A stretch of DNA of 64,000 nt from an uncultured Oscillospiraceae bacterium (lineage in GTDB: Bacteria; Bacillota; Clostridia; Oscillospirales; Acutalibacteraceae). Positions 25,371-34,040 of the stretch are shown one piece after another. Position 1 is the first letter of the stretch; the number at the start of each line of letters is the position of its first letter. The stretch spans positions 75,191 through 139,190 of the forward strand of contig CAJUNS010000004.1 of the NCBI GenBank assembly GCA_910587995.1, in the 5' to 3' direction. The notes under the pieces were generated by a model that did not search any database, was not told where the DNA came from, and was given only the letters and a program-made list of their open reading frames with translations. Made by a program: the position numbers and the translations under genes.

Positions 25371-26009
25371 CTACAGGTAGGTTCCCATGATCAGCTCCAT
25401 CAAATGCACCGCCTTGCCGCCCGCTGTCTCTATCCCCAGCTTACACCGGTTACAATAGCACAACACCGGCAATCCACCGTGCTTCTCCAGCTGCTCTGCG
25501 AAAATCACCCTCTGCTCCTCCTCCGGAAACTGGTACAGCGGCACGCCTGGCCGGGCGTTCACCAAATCCGCTGCCTCCGGCCGCTCTGGCACAAAGTGGA
25601 GGTTTCCGCAGTAGTCGGCTTGCTCCCGGTTCCTGGAAATCTCCCGCACCGCGACGCCCATTTTACTCAGCAGGCTGCGCACTGCCCGATGAATCTCCGG
25701 GTGTTCCCTATCCCGCCAGCAGTCCTGCACGCTCACTGCAAGCCCGCTGTAATCGGGCAAAACAAAGCCCGCCTCCCTGTCCAGCCACACGAACAGGTTC
25801 TCCGGAACCAGCTGGGGGAAGCGTTCCTCCAAGCCCTCCCGGCAGGCCTGGCACAAGTACAGGGCCCGCTCACCCGCAGGGTATTCTTTTTTATCCGTGC
25901 GGCAGCAGCCCGCCGCGGGCATTTGCTCCCGCAGCAGCGCCCGGAGCTTTTTGGCGGCCTGAGGGCTGGCTTTGCTGAAGTTGCAGCTGGGAAAATAAAT
26001 ATCTCCCAT
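25371..26009 (-). CDS. Cysteine-rich (CCG-type) redox/Fe-S protein
   Basis: The 212-residue protein is rich in paired cysteines: C9, the CC pair in AGCCRTD, CQAC near 53-56, DCW near 96, YCGN near 133 and CYCNRC near 185-190. The pattern resembles the CCG-domain proteins related to heterodisulfide reductase subunit B, which bind unusual Fe-S clusters. The exact role is unknown. It is the last gene of the leuC-leuD cluster, three bases after leuD, so it is cotranscribed. A link to the dehydratase's Fe-S cluster is possible but only inferred. Confidence 0.55.
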   Translation of the reverse strand: MGDIYFPSCNFSKASPQAAKKLRALLREQMPAAGCCRTDKKEYPAGERALYLCQACREGLEERFPQLVPENLFVWLDREAGFVLPDYSGLAVSVQDCWRDREHPEIHRAVRSLLSKMGVAVREISRNREQADYCGNLHFVPERPEAADLVNARPGVPLYQFPEEEQRVIFAEQLEKHGGLPVLCYCNRCKLGIETAGGKAVHLMELIMGTYL

Positions 26010-26012
26010 CCC

Positions 26013-26495
26013 TCACCCCTTGATGGACTCCAGCAGCCCGCCGCTTTGGATGATTTTCTGGATGGACTCCGGGAAGGGCTGGGCCTGGTAGGTTTTGCCG
26101 GTGGTCTCGTCGGTGATAAGGCCGCTGTCAAAGTCCACGCTCACCACATCCCCAGGCTGAATCTCTTCCGCCGCCTCTGGGCACTCCAAAATGGGGAAGC
26201 CGATGTTAATAGAGTTCCGGTAGAAAATGCGGGCAAAGGTCTTGGCAATGACGCAGGAAACCTGCGAAGCCTTTAGGGCAATGGGCGCGTGCTCCCGGGA
26301 TGAGCCGCAGCCAAAGTTCTTGCCTGCCACCACCACGTCGCCGGGCTTCACGTTTTTTACAAAATCCTTGTCAATGTCCTCCATGCAGTGGCTGGCCAGC
26401 TCCGCGTGGGAGGCGGTGTTCAGGTACCGGGCGGGGATAATCACATCCGTGTTCACGTCGTCGCCGTATTTGTGTACTGTGCCTTTTGCGTTCAT
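26013..26495 (-). CDS. leuD: 3-isopropylmalate dehydratase, small subunit
   Basis: The 160-residue protein has the aconitase swivel-domain signatures of the short LeuD type: [44 protein letters not shown] and [18 protein letters not shown]. With LeuC it interconverts 2- and 3-isopropylmalate in leucine synthesis. Related pairs act on other malates, so the substrate is inferred. AAAAAAGGAGCGAT precedes the ATG. It is separated from leuC by two unrelated genes, although all lie on one strand with short gaps. Confidence 0.92.
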   Translation of the reverse strand: MNAKGTVHKYGDDVNTDVIIPARYLNTASHAELASHCMEDIDKDFVKNVKPGDVVVAGKNFGCGSSREHAPIALKASQVSCVIAKTFARIFYRNSINIGFPILECPEAAEEIQPGDVVSVDFDSGLITDETTGKTYQAQPFPESIQKIIQSGGLLESIKG

Positions 26496-26534
26496 AGCGA
26501 TATCGCTCCTTTTTTCATTTATCTTAGGCGGGGC

Positions 26535-27002
26535 TCATTCCCCCGCGTAATAGTCCACAGCGTCCTCCTCCTGGAAGACCTGGTTCACATTCCGGCCCCA
26601 CACGCCGATTTTGCGGGAATCCGGGTAAAGGGCCACATCCAGAGGGTTCTGGGTGTCGAAGTCTAGGTACACCAGGGGCTCCCCGCTGGTATTGGTGAGC
26701 TTGTGGGCTCCCTCTGGCTGGGCGGGGAAGAAAAGCAGCTCCCCGGCCCTCACCTGCCGCTCCCCCTCCGGGGTGCGCAGAAGCCCTTGACCGCTGAGGA
26801 TGAAAAAAACTTCCTCATTTTTCAAGTGATAGTGGTAAGGGTACGCGGCCTTGCCGGGCGGGATTTCATACACGCTGACCACGCACTGCTCCGCCTGCCC
26901 CAGCTTGATAAACTTCCGGCGGTAATATTCGTACTCACCCGGGCCGGTTTTGTGCTGAACTTCCAGCTCATCCCATTTTCCCTGGAGGATACAGCTTTCC
27001 AT
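26535..27002 (-). CDS. Cupin domain protein
   Basis: The 155-residue protein has one cupin barrel with both motifs: the PYHYHLKNEEVFFILSGQG region (His/His/Glu metal ligands, about 76-90) and the second-motif segment PAQPEGAHKLTNTSGEPLVYLDF (about 111-133). It probably binds a metal and a small sugar or acid; the function is unknown. The ATG at 27002 has GAGG six bases upstream. An in-frame GTG at 27014, overlapping the upstream stop, has no good ribosome site. It lies inside the leuC-leuD cluster. Confidence 0.8.
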   Translation of the reverse strand: MESCILQGKWDELEVQHKTGPGEYEYYRRKFIKLGQAEQCVVSVYEIPPGKAAYPYHYHLKNEEVFFILSGQGLLRTPEGERQVRAGELLFFPAQPEGAHKLTNTSGEPLVYLDFDTQNPLDVALYPDSRKIGVWGRNVNQVFQEEDAVDYYAGE

Positions 27003-27010
27003 CGCTCGCC

Positions 27011-27889
27011 TCACATCCTGATCTCAATCTGATAATACTGTTCTTGAAAGCGGGTCATTTCCTCTACCTGCTCTTTGGTGAAGTCCATGCCCTCCGGGGC
27101 CAGCACCCACTTTTCCTCCACATCGTCAAACCGGTGGATTACAGCAATAAGCTGGCCGGTGAATTCCTCCAGGGGCTGGTCCACTCCCAGTACATAGGCG
27201 TCCTGCTCTTCGCCGTCTGGAGCTATAAGCCCCGGAACATACCCATAGTTGACGGGGTAAATCAAGTCCGGGTGCTTGGGGTGCACCGTGCCGATGGGCC
27301 GCTCCATCTCCACTCTAAGCACATCCCCCAGCCGGGGAGGATGCGCCGCCAAGTATTCCTCCCGCAGCAGGGAGAATACCGCGTCGTCAAAGGCCCTGCC
27401 CTCAAAATTCCGCACAGCCCGGCGGAGAGTGCCCTCCCGGGTAAAGCCCAGCTTTTCCAGCAGGGCGATGGAGGCGGCGTTTTCCGCAAAGGCCCGGGCG
27501 CTAACCGACTCGGCTCCCTGCCGCAAAAACAGGTATGCCAGCACCCGCTCCAGCGCCTCCGTCATATAGCCCTGGCGGGCGTATTCTTCCCCCAGGTAGT
27601 AGTCCAGAGAAAAGGACTTCACCCGGTAGCGCAGGCTGTCCCGCCCCATGCCGGTGTGCCCTATGACCCGGCCGCTCTTCCTCTCTACCAGGACCAGCTG
27701 GCTTTGCGGGTCCCGGGCCAGAATCTCTTCCACTTCCTCCACACTGGGCAGCGGGCCAAAGCAGTTATATTCCCGCACGAAATCCTGCCGCCAAAGCTCC
27801 CGTATGGGGAGCGCGTCTGCCCTTTGGGGCGTGCGCAAAAGAAGGCGCTGGGTTTCCAGCTCCAGGGGAGCGGCCTTCGCTTTATCCAT
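27011..27889 (-). CDS. GNAT acetyltransferase fused to inorganic-pyrophosphatase-like domain
   Basis: The 292-residue protein starts at ATG 27889, which shares one base with the leuC stop (TGATG). Residues about 10-175 form a RimJ/RimL-like GNAT domain (RLLLRTPQRADALPIREL; YLGEEYARQGYMTEALERVL; ENAASIALLEKLGFTREGTLR). Residues about 180-292 match small type I-like pyrophosphatases of Firmicutes (HPKHPDLIYPVNYGYVPG, then DGEEQDAYVLGVD, and FDDVEEKWVLAPEGMDF). No stop or linker break separates them. Acetyl transfer and pyrophosphate or phosphoanhydride hydrolysis are inferred; the substrates are unknown. Confidence 0.82.
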   Translation of the reverse strand: MDKAKAAPLELETQRLLLRTPQRADALPIRELWRQDFVREYNCFGPLPSVEEVEEILARDPQSQLVLVERKSGRVIGHTGMGRDSLRYRVKSFSLDYYLGEEYARQGYMTEALERVLAYLFLRQGAESVSARAFAENAASIALLEKLGFTREGTLRRAVRNFEGRAFDDAVFSLLREEYLAAHPPRLGDVLRVEMERPIGTVHPKHPDLIYPVNYGYVPGLIAPDGEEQDAYVLGVDQPLEEFTGQLIAVIHRFDDVEEKWVLAPEGMDFTKEQVEEMTRFQEQYYQIEIRM

Positions 27890-29148
27890 CACAGCTTGGC
27901 CGGGTCGGTGAGGTAGCCGGTCAGGGCGCTGGCGGCGGCCACGGCGGGGCTGGAGAGCACCACTTCGGAATCCACATGGCCCATGCGGCCCACAAAGTTC
28001 CGGTTGGTGGTGGAAACCGCCCGCTCGCCCTCGGCCAAAATGCCCATGTAGCCTCCCAGGCAGGGCCCGCAGGTGGGGGTGCTGAACACCGCCCCGGCCT
28101 CGATGAAGGCCTCGGCCAAGCCCTCCCGGATGCACTGGAGGTATACCTCCTGCGTGGCGGGGATAACAATGCAGCGCACATTTTTGGCAACCTTTTTGCC
28201 CTTCATAATCTGGGCGGCGATGCGCATGTCGCTGATGCGGCCGTTGGTGCAGGAGCCAATGACGCTCTGGTCAATTTTCACATCGCTGACTTCCTCAATG
28301 GTGCGGGTGTTTTCCGGCAGGTGGGGCATGGAGACCGTGGGCCGCAGCGTGCTGAGGTCAATGGTCACCGTGCGCTCATATACCGCGTCCGGGTCGGGCT
28401 CATACACCTTCACCTCGCCCTGATAGCGGTCCTTGCAGTAGGCAAGGGTCTTCCCGTCAACCGGGAAGATACCGTTTTTGGCTCCAGCCTCAATGGCCAT
28501 GTTGGCAATGGTAAACCGGTCATCCATACTAAGGGCGGCCACGCCCTCCCCGGTGAATTCCAGGCTCTGGTACAGGGCCCCGTCCACGCCGATTTCCCCG
28601 ATCAGGTGCAGGACCACGTCCTTGCCGCACACAAAGCCCGTGGGCTTGCCGGTGAGCTCCACCTGAATGGCGGAGGGCACCTTGAACCACAGCTTGCCGG
28701 TGATCATGGCCGCGCACATGTCCGTGGAGCCCACGCCTGTGGAGAAGGCGCCCAAAGCCCCGTAGGTGCAGGTGTGGGAGTCCGCCCCCACAATGGCCCC
28801 GCCAGGGCCCACCAGGCCTTTTTCCGGCAGCAGGGCGTGCTCAATGCCCATTTGGCCCACATCGAAAAAGTTGGTAATGTCATACTTGTCCGCAAACTGG
28901 CGGGTCTGCTTGCACTGCTGGGCGGCCTTAATGTCCTTGTTAGGGGCGAAATGGTCCAGCACCAGGGCGATTTTGTCCTTGTGGAACACGCCGCTTGCCC
29001 CGCACTTCTCGAACTCGTTAATGGCCACTGGGGACGTGATGTCGTTGCCCAGCACCATGTCCAGGTTCGCCTCAATGAGCTGGCCGGGCTCCACATGGTC
29101 CAACCCGGCATGGGCGGCTAAAATCTTTTGGGTCATGGTCATTGACAT
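27889..29148 (-). CDS. leuC: 3-isopropylmalate dehydratase, large subunit
   Basis: The 419-residue protein is the shorter LeuC/homoaconitase-type large subunit. It shows [23 protein letters not shown], the cluster-binding [24 protein letters not shown], and [28 protein letters not shown]. Three cysteines (in SCTNG and CGPC) hold the [4Fe-4S] cluster. It works with LeuD on isopropylmalate; other 2-hydroxyacid dehydratases of this class exist. AGGAGG lies nine bases before the ATG, and a TATAAT-like -10 (29173-29168, minus strand) lies close upstream with only a weak -35. No leuA or leuB is present here. Confidence 0.92.
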   Translation of the reverse strand: MSMTMTQKILAAHAGLDHVEPGQLIEANLDMVLGNDITSPVAINEFEKCGASGVFHKDKIALVLDHFAPNKDIKAAQQCKQTRQFADKYDITNFFDVGQMGIEHALLPEKGLVGPGGAIVGADSHTCTYGALGAFSTGVGSTDMCAAMITGKLWFKVPSAIQVELTGKPTGFVCGKDVVLHLIGEIGVDGALYQSLEFTGEGVAALSMDDRFTIANMAIEAGAKNGIFPVDGKTLAYCKDRYQGEVKVYEPDPDAVYERTVTIDLSTLRPTVSMPHLPENTRTIEEVSDVKIDQSVIGSCTNGRISDMRIAAQIMKGKKVAKNVRCIVIPATQEVYLQCIREGLAEAFIEAGAVFSTPTCGPCLGGYMGILAEGERAVSTTNRNFVGRMGHVDSEVVLSSPAVAAASALTGYLTDPAKL

Positions 29149-29232
29149 AATTCCTTACCTCCTAAGTATTATAAAGCGTTTCACTTGGCGTCAGTTTTAG
29201 CGGGACTTTCTCTGTTTTATAAGAAGCATCCT

Positions 29233-29976
29233 CTATTTTCCAGCTTCCAGCCGGTCCACCAGGGACAGAGTGTCCTCATAATAGGCCATTTTCTTTTCGT
29301 CAGAGGCAAACGCCGTTCCCTCGCTGGTCCGCACCGAAAGGCGCAGCCGCCCCATCAGCTCGTCCACCACTTCCGGCGACCAGCCGTCCAGATCCTCCAG
29401 GGAGGGGTCAAAGTCCGCCAAACCCGCAAAGTCCCGCCAGGGGCGCATGGCCTCCTGATAGTCCCGGTCTCCGGGCTCCATTGGGCTGCCATCGTTATAT
29501 TGGAAAAAGCCCTCGAAGTTTTCCTCCATCATCAAAAAGGCCTCGCTGTCGTGCAGGTACGCCATACAGGCGTCCATGGCCGCGTCCCCGGCAAAGCGGG
29601 TAAAGCTGGCCTGAATCACCTGTGGGTCCTGAAGCGTCTGAGACTGGGAGAACACATAGGGGCACAGGTCCACCACCACCCGGCCATCGCCGTTGCGGTC
29701 CTCGCCATATTGGGCGATGTGCTCTTCCATCTGGGCAATTATGCGTTCCGGCAGCTGAAAAGAGGTCAAAAGCCCAATGCTGTAATCCGGCTTCACCTTG
29801 GAAACAATGGAGTAAATCACGCTTACCGCAGCGGCCAGCAGCACCGCCCCCAGAAGCACATGGCCTTTGTGATAGTCCCACCAGTTTTTACGCTTATCCT
29901 TTGCGGATTTCAGTTCAATTACGCCAGCATGGATGGTATCCTCCCCAGCGCCAACCAAATATCGTTCTCTCGCCAA
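29233..29976 (-). CDS. Unknown membrane-anchored protein
   Basis: A TTG at 29976, nine bases after AGGAGG, starts a 247-residue protein. A charged cytoplasmic stretch of about 38 residues comes first, then one membrane helix (about 39-60; HVLLGAVLLAAAVSVIYSIVS) and an external domain. The external domain contains YGEDRNGDGRVVVDL, a conserved-looking Asp-rich turn seen in uncharacterised clostridial membrane proteins. An upstream in-frame ATG is far from any ribosome site. No family name can be given. It lies between trpB2 and leuC, 84 bp before leuC. Confidence 0.6.
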   Translation of the reverse strand: MARERYLVGAGEDTIHAGVIELKSAKDKRKNWWDYHKGHVLLGAVLLAAAVSVIYSIVSKVKPDYSIGLLTSFQLPERIIAQMEEHIAQYGEDRNGDGRVVVDLCPYVFSQSQTLQDPQVIQASFTRFAGDAAMDACMAYLHDSEAFLMMEENFEGFFQYNDGSPMEPGDRDYQEAMRPWRDFAGLADFDPSLEDLDGWSPEVVDELMGRLRLSVRTSEGTAFASDEKKMAYYEDTLSLVDRLEAGK

Positions 29977-30085
29977 AGCGCGGCACCTCCTAATTATGAT
30001 ACGATTCATTATAGCCCATTTCTCCGGGTTTCGCAAGGCTTTGGCCCCTGTGGGGAGAGAAAACAAAAAAAGTTTACAAATTTTC

Positions 30086-30118
30086 AAAAAGAAGCGGACC
30101 CCAGGCCCGCCTCTTCTC
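30086..30118 (-). terminator. Terminator of the TrpB2 gene
   Basis: On the minus strand AGAAGAGGCGG pairs imperfectly with CCGCTTCT, followed by TTTTTG (30090-30086). Confidence 0.6.
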
Positions 30119-30126
30119 TTTTCCGC

Positions 30127-31497
30127 TTATGCAATCACCGGGAGCTTTGCCAAAGCCGCCGCGATCTCTTCCTCTGTGGGGATGTAGTTTGTCATCTCTC
30201 CCCGGTGGAACTTCTCATAGGCGAACAGGTCAAAATAGCCTGTGCCTGTCAGGCCGAAGAGGATGGTCTTTTCCTCGCCGGTCTCCTTGCACCTCATGGC
30301 CTCGTTCACTGCCGCCAAAATGGCGTGGCTGCTCTCCGGCGCAGGCAGAATGCCCTCAATGCGGGCGAAATCCTCCGCCGCCTGGAACACGTCCGTCTGC
30401 TTCACCGCTACCGCCTCCATCAGGCCATCGGCGTAAAGCTGGCTCAAAACGCTGCTCATGCCATGGAAGCGCAGGCCGCCCGCATGGTCCGCGCTGGGGA
30501 TGAACCCGCTGCCCAAGGTATACATTTTGGAGAGCGGGCACACCATGCCCGTGTCGCAGAAGTCGTACCGGTACTGGCCCCGGGTAAGGGAGGGGCAGCT
30601 GGCGGGCTCCACGGCGATGAAGCGGTAGTCCGCCTCGCCCCGGAGCTTCTCCCCCATAAAGGGGGCAATGAGTCCGCCCAGGTTGCTGCCGCCGCCGGCA
30701 CAGCCAATAATCACATCGGGCTTGACCCCATACTTGTCCAAGGCGGTTTTGGCTTCCAGCCCAATGATGGATTGGTGCAGCATCACCTGGTTGAGCACAG
30801 AGCCCAGCACATAGCGGTAGCCCGGGGTGGCAGTGGCCACTTCCACGGCCTCGCTGATGGCGCAGCCCAGAGAGCCGCCGGTGCCAGGGTACTGGGCCAG
30901 AATCTTCCGGCCCACCTGGGTAGACTCCGAGGGCGAGGGGGTTACGTCTGCCCCATAAACCTTCATGACCTCCCGGCGGAAGGGCTTCTGCTCATACGAG
31001 CACTTGACCATGTAGACCTTGCAGTCCAGGCCCAGGTAGGAGCAGGCCATGGAGAGGGCGGTGCCCCACTGGCCTGCGCCGGTCTCGGTGGTTACTCCCT
31101 TAAGGCCCTGCCGCTTGGCGTAGTAGGCCTGGGCCACGGCGGAATTCAGCTTGTGGGAGCCAGAGGTATTGTTGCCCTCAAACTTATAATAGATCTTGGC
31201 GGGAGTTTGCAGCTTCTGCTCCAGGCAGTAGGCCCGCACCAGCGGAGAGGGCCGGTACATCTTGTAAAAGTCCCGAATTTCCGTGGGAATGTCAAAATAA
31301 GGGGTGTCGTTGTCCAGCTCCTGCCGGACCAGCTCATCGCAGAACACGCCGGAAAGCTCTCCGGCGGTCATCGGCTGGTAGGTGCTGGGGTTCAGCAGGG
31401 GGGCGGGCTTGTTCTTCATGTGGGCCCGCAGGTTATACCAGGCCTTGGGCATCTCGTTTTCGCTCAAGTAGATTTTGTAGGGGATTTTTTCACTCAT
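30127..31497 (-). CDS. trpB: TrpB2-type tryptophan synthase beta chain
   Basis: The 456-residue PLP enzyme has the extended N-terminus typical of TrpB2, RPSPLVRAYCLEQ, and the cofactor lysine K116 in TSGSHKLNSA. GAGQWGTALS and CAGGGSNLGG (phosphate loop) follow. TrpB2 enzymes join indole and serine to make tryptophan, often without TrpA. No trpA or other trp gene is nearby, so it may salvage indole. The ATG at 31497 follows GAAAGGAC. Expression is controlled by the T-box leader upstream, whose proposed specifier UGG fits Trp. Confidence 0.92.
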   Translation of the reverse strand: MSEKIPYKIYLSENEMPKAWYNLRAHMKNKPAPLLNPSTYQPMTAGELSGVFCDELVRQELDNDTPYFDIPTEIRDFYKMYRPSPLVRAYCLEQKLQTPAKIYYKFEGNNTSGSHKLNSAVAQAYYAKRQGLKGVTTETGAGQWGTALSMACSYLGLDCKVYMVKCSYEQKPFRREVMKVYGADVTPSPSESTQVGRKILAQYPGTGGSLGCAISEAVEVATATPGYRYVLGSVLNQVMLHQSIIGLEAKTALDKYGVKPDVIIGCAGGGSNLGGLIAPFMGEKLRGEADYRFIAVEPASCPSLTRGQYRYDFCDTGMVCPLSKMYTLGSGFIPSADHAGGLRFHGMSSVLSQLYADGLMEAVAVKQTDVFQAAEDFARIEGILPAPESSHAILAAVNEAMRCKETGEEKTILFGLTGTGYFDLFAYEKFHRGEMTNYIPTEEEIAAALAKLPVIA

Positions 31498-31540
31498 GAT
31501 TCGCACAGTCCTTTCTGGTTGATTGGGTCCGGGAGAGGGC

Positions 31541-31582
31541 AAAAAAACCCCTGTCCCGGCAGGATATCTGCTGGGACAGGGG
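31541..31582 (-). terminator. T-box-controlled attenuator terminator
   Basis: Minus strand: CCCCTGTCCCAGCAG pairs with CTGCCGGGACAGGGG, followed by TTTTTTT (31547-31541). It sits 44 bp before the trpB start. Confidence 0.9.
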
Positions 31583-31920
31583 AAAAGAAAGGAGTAATTA
31601 CATGAAAGCTTCCTATATTCTCTCCTGCGGTGCCACCCGGCTTGACGCGGCTGCGCGTCCTCTTAATGCGCACCTGGGCGGCAGAGGCCGCGCCTTTATG
31701 CGCTGGCTTTGCTAACGGAGCGCCACTCCGGCTCGCCTACTGAACCCGCCTTGGCCGCCCACGCTGGGCCGCGCCGCCTGCCGGTTGTTCGGTCCGCCCT
31801 CAAAAGCCCATTGGGCCAGAAGCTCCCCGCCACGCTCCCACCTTGCCGCGGCTCTCTGACGAATGCCAAGCATTCTCGGTTCACAGTCTGGCTTACTCAC
31901 ACTTTCTCGAAGGTTTATTA
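31541..31920 (-). promoter_or_regulatory. T-box riboswitch (probably tRNA-Trp) upstream of TrpB2
   Basis: The minus strand from the promoter towards trpB reads like a full T-box leader. It has a GAGAAAGTGTGAGTAAG start, a stem I apical segment (AGAGAGCCGCGGC ... GGTGGGAG), a candidate specifier region CAATGGGCTTTTGAGG with UGG, and the invariant T-box GGGTGGCACCGCA (31638-31626). A terminator hairpin (31582-31548) with a T7 run ends it. Uncharged tRNA pairing to the T-box would stabilise an antiterminator and allow trpB expression. The Trp assignment rests on the UGG position and the downstream gene. Confidence 0.85.
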
Positions 31921-31926
31921 AAAAAT

Positions 31927-31955
31927 ATTATAGCGCCTAGTAGCAGGTTTGTCAA
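31927..31955 (-). promoter_or_regulatory. Consensus promoter of the T-box/trpB transcript
   Basis: Minus strand: TTGACA (31955-31950), 17-bp spacer, TATAAT (31932-31927). Both boxes match consensus exactly. Confidence 0.9.
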
Positions 31956-31970
31956 GCTTTTTTTACAGCC

Positions 31971-33227
31971 TCACTCTGCCCCCACAATGCCGCCGCTCAG
32001 GGCCTCCACCGCGCCCTCCACCTCCTGGCGGGCGGCCTCCGCATCCAAATAGGCAGAGCTGTAAAGTATAATGCCGTTACACTGTGCGCTTTGGGCCTCC
32101 TGAATCTGCTGGCTGATCACACGGCCCGTATCCCAGCCCGCCTCCTGGGTATCGCCCGCCGCCTTGTAAAGGGCCAAGCCTACGTAAAGCTCTATCCCTT
32201 CACACCGGTAAAGCTCCGTCCACTGGCGCAGAGCTTCGGTGTAAGGCAGGGTCTCATTTTCAAACCCATAATAAAGCTGCGGGCAGATGTAATCCAAATA
32301 GCCCGGCGCGGCGCACCAGGCCTCCACGTCCGCTCCCATGTTCCGGTCGTTTTCCAAATTTCCCTGGGGAGAAATGCCAAACTTTACCTGGGGATTCGCC
32401 GCCTTGACCCGGTCATACACTTCTGACACCATCGCGCTGATATTGGCTGTGCGCCACTGGTTCAGGGGCAGAGGCGATTCCACCGTCTCTACATGGAGCT
32501 GGTAGGCCTCCGCGTCCAAGGATTCCTCCTGCGTGGGGTAGAAATAATCGTCAAAGTGGATGCCATCCACCGGGTAATTCTCCGCAATCTCCGCCGCTCC
32601 CTCCGCAATCAAGGTCCGAATGTAGGGGTAGGCTGGATTCAGATAGCAAGCTGATCCGCTTTCCATAAAATAATAGGGATATTCATCTTTTAGAGAAAGA
32701 TAGGGGTTGTCCTGGGACAGCTCCGCCGGGGTCTCCCCTGTGCTGACCCGCAGGGGGTTCAGCCAGGCGTGAAACTCCATTCCCAGGCTGTGGGTGTAGC
32801 TGACCATAAATTCCAAAGGATCGAAGCCCGGGTCCTGCCCCTGCCGGCCGGTCAGCAGATGGGACCAAGGGTACAGCTTGGAGGGGTACAGCGCGTCGCA
32901 AAAGGCCCGCACATGGACAAATAGTGCTGTAAAGTTTTTCTCCTTTGCGCTGTCGGCAATGGACCGGAAATTTGCCTCAAAGGCTTCCTGAGTGTGCTCC
33001 TTCCCTACCAGGGACATGTATGGCACCCACACCCCGGCCAAACCGGTATGCCGCGATTCTGAGGCCGTAGGAGAGGCCTCCGCCACAGGCTTGTGGGCAG
33101 GGGGCGCTTCCGGCTGCGCCGCCGGACCAGCTTCCCGCCCGCCTAGCAGCCCTACCGCTCCAACCGACGCCGCCAAGGCCAGCCAGGCTAAAATATAACA
33201 ATACCTTCTTTTTTGAAAAACTCTCAT
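31971..33227 (-). CDS. Family 10-like glycosylhydrolase (GHL10/DUF187), membrane-anchored
   Basis: The 418-residue protein has an N-terminal hydrophobic helix (about 10-30), a Pro/Ala-rich spacer and a TIM-barrel GHL10 domain (about 63-400). The barrel shows GLAGVWVPYMSL, FVHVRAFCDALYPSKLYPWSHLLTG, GMEFHAWLNPLR, VDGIHFDDYFYP (likely catalytic acid region) and YICPQLYYGF. Such enzymes are putative surface glycosidases, possibly acting on wall polymers. GAAAGGAGCCCGGT precedes the ATG. It is a single gene; the T-box promoter of trpB begins right after its 3' end. Confidence 0.85.
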   Translation of the reverse strand: MRVFQKRRYCYILAWLALAASVGAVGLLGGREAGPAAQPEAPPAHKPVAEASPTASESRHTGLAGVWVPYMSLVGKEHTQEAFEANFRSIADSAKEKNFTALFVHVRAFCDALYPSKLYPWSHLLTGRQGQDPGFDPLEFMVSYTHSLGMEFHAWLNPLRVSTGETPAELSQDNPYLSLKDEYPYYFMESGSACYLNPAYPYIRTLIAEGAAEIAENYPVDGIHFDDYFYPTQEESLDAEAYQLHVETVESPLPLNQWRTANISAMVSEVYDRVKAANPQVKFGISPQGNLENDRNMGADVEAWCAAPGYLDYICPQLYYGFENETLPYTEALRQWTELYRCEGIELYVGLALYKAAGDTQEAGWDTGRVISQQIQEAQSAQCNGIILYSSAYLDAEAARQEVEGAVEALSGGIVGAE

Positions 33228-33256
33228 ACCGGGCTCCTTTCATCGTTCCAGAAATG

Positions 33257-33285
33257 TTGACATCCGGGGAATTTCACGGTATAAT
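33257..33285 (+). promoter_or_regulatory. Promoter of the HAD-response regulator-kinase operon
   Basis: TTGACA (33257-33262), 17-bp spacer, TATAAT (33280-33285), a perfect consensus. Confidence 0.85.
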
Positions 33286-33341
33286 CCTGTTACGAAATGT
33301 ATGCGCGCCGGACTCCTGGCATGCCGGAAAGGATGTATAAA

Positions 33342-34040
33342 ATGAAATATCAGTTCCTGCTTTTTGACGCGGACGGTACCCTGCTGGACTTCCCCGCCGA
33401 CATGACCGAGGCCTTTCATCGAATGTACGCCGCGCAGTTCGCGGCCCAGCGGCCCTTCCGGCAGGAGCTGTTAGCCTGCTATGAGGCCTGCAACAACCGG
33501 GCTTGGGCCCGTTTCGAGCGGGGGGAATGCACCAAAAATCAGCTTTACATCAGCCGCTTTGTGGAGTTTTTGGACCAAACCGGGTTGACCGGCGACCCGG
33601 AAGCCGTTAACGCTAGCTACTTTACAGCTTTGGCGGAAACCGGTACCCCCTACCCTGGGGCCGCGGCGTTGGTAGAGCGGTTATGTCAAGCGCATAAGCT
33701 TTACATTGTTACCAACGGTAATGTGGTCAGCCAGATGCCCCGTTTGCGCCACGCCGGGCTGATGGAATATTTCCAGGATGTATTTGTGTCCGAGGCGGTG
33801 GGCGTTGGCAAGCCAGACAAGCGGTATTTTGACTATGTAGCGGCCCATATTCCGGGTTTTCAGCGGGAAAACGCCCTTGTAATCGGGGATTCCCCTTCCT
33901 CGGACATCCAAGGGGCGGTGAACGCTGGACTGGACAGCCTCTGGTACGACCCGCCGGGACTCAACAATGTAAAGTCAGATGCCTTTACTTATCGTGTGGA
34001 AACCTATGACGGTATTTTGAGGATTTTAGAGCATGTATAA
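33342..34040 (+). CDS. HAD hydrolase, YjjG-like pyrimidine nucleotidase
   Basis: The 232-residue HAD phosphatase has motif I FDADGTLLD (nucleophile and acid Asp near residues 9 and 11), motif II VTNGN, motif III Lys in GVGKPDKRYF, and motif IV IGDSPSSDIQGAVNAG. A helical cap (about 18-90) matches YjjG-type nucleotidases that dephosphorylate UMP, dUMP or noncanonical pyrimidine nucleotides. The ATG at 33342 follows AAAGGA by eight bases. Its last eight bases overlap the response regulator gene, so the operon is HAD-regulator-kinase, an unusual partnership. Confidence 0.85.
   Translation: MKYQFLLFDADGTLLDFPADMTEAFHRMYAAQFAAQRPFRQELLACYEACNNRAWARFERGECTKNQLYISRFVEFLDQTGLTGDPEAVNASYFTALAETGTPYPGAAALVERLCQAHKLYIVTNGNVVSQMPRLRHAGLMEYFQDVFVSEAVGVGKPDKRYFDYVAAHIPGFQRENALVIGDSPSSDIQGAVNAGLDSLWYDPPGLNNVKSDAFTYRVETYDGILRILEHV

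Noticed and set aside
27890-28135. N-terminal extension of the GNAT-pyrophosphatase ORF into leuC
   Set aside because: The extra residues are Gly/Arg/His-rich shadow of leuC; the ATG at 27889 overlaps the leuC stop and fits the domain start.
29185-31605. Long 806-residue plus-strand ORF
   Set aside because: It is antisense to the unknown membrane gene, TrpB2 and part of its leader; the minus-strand products have clear families.
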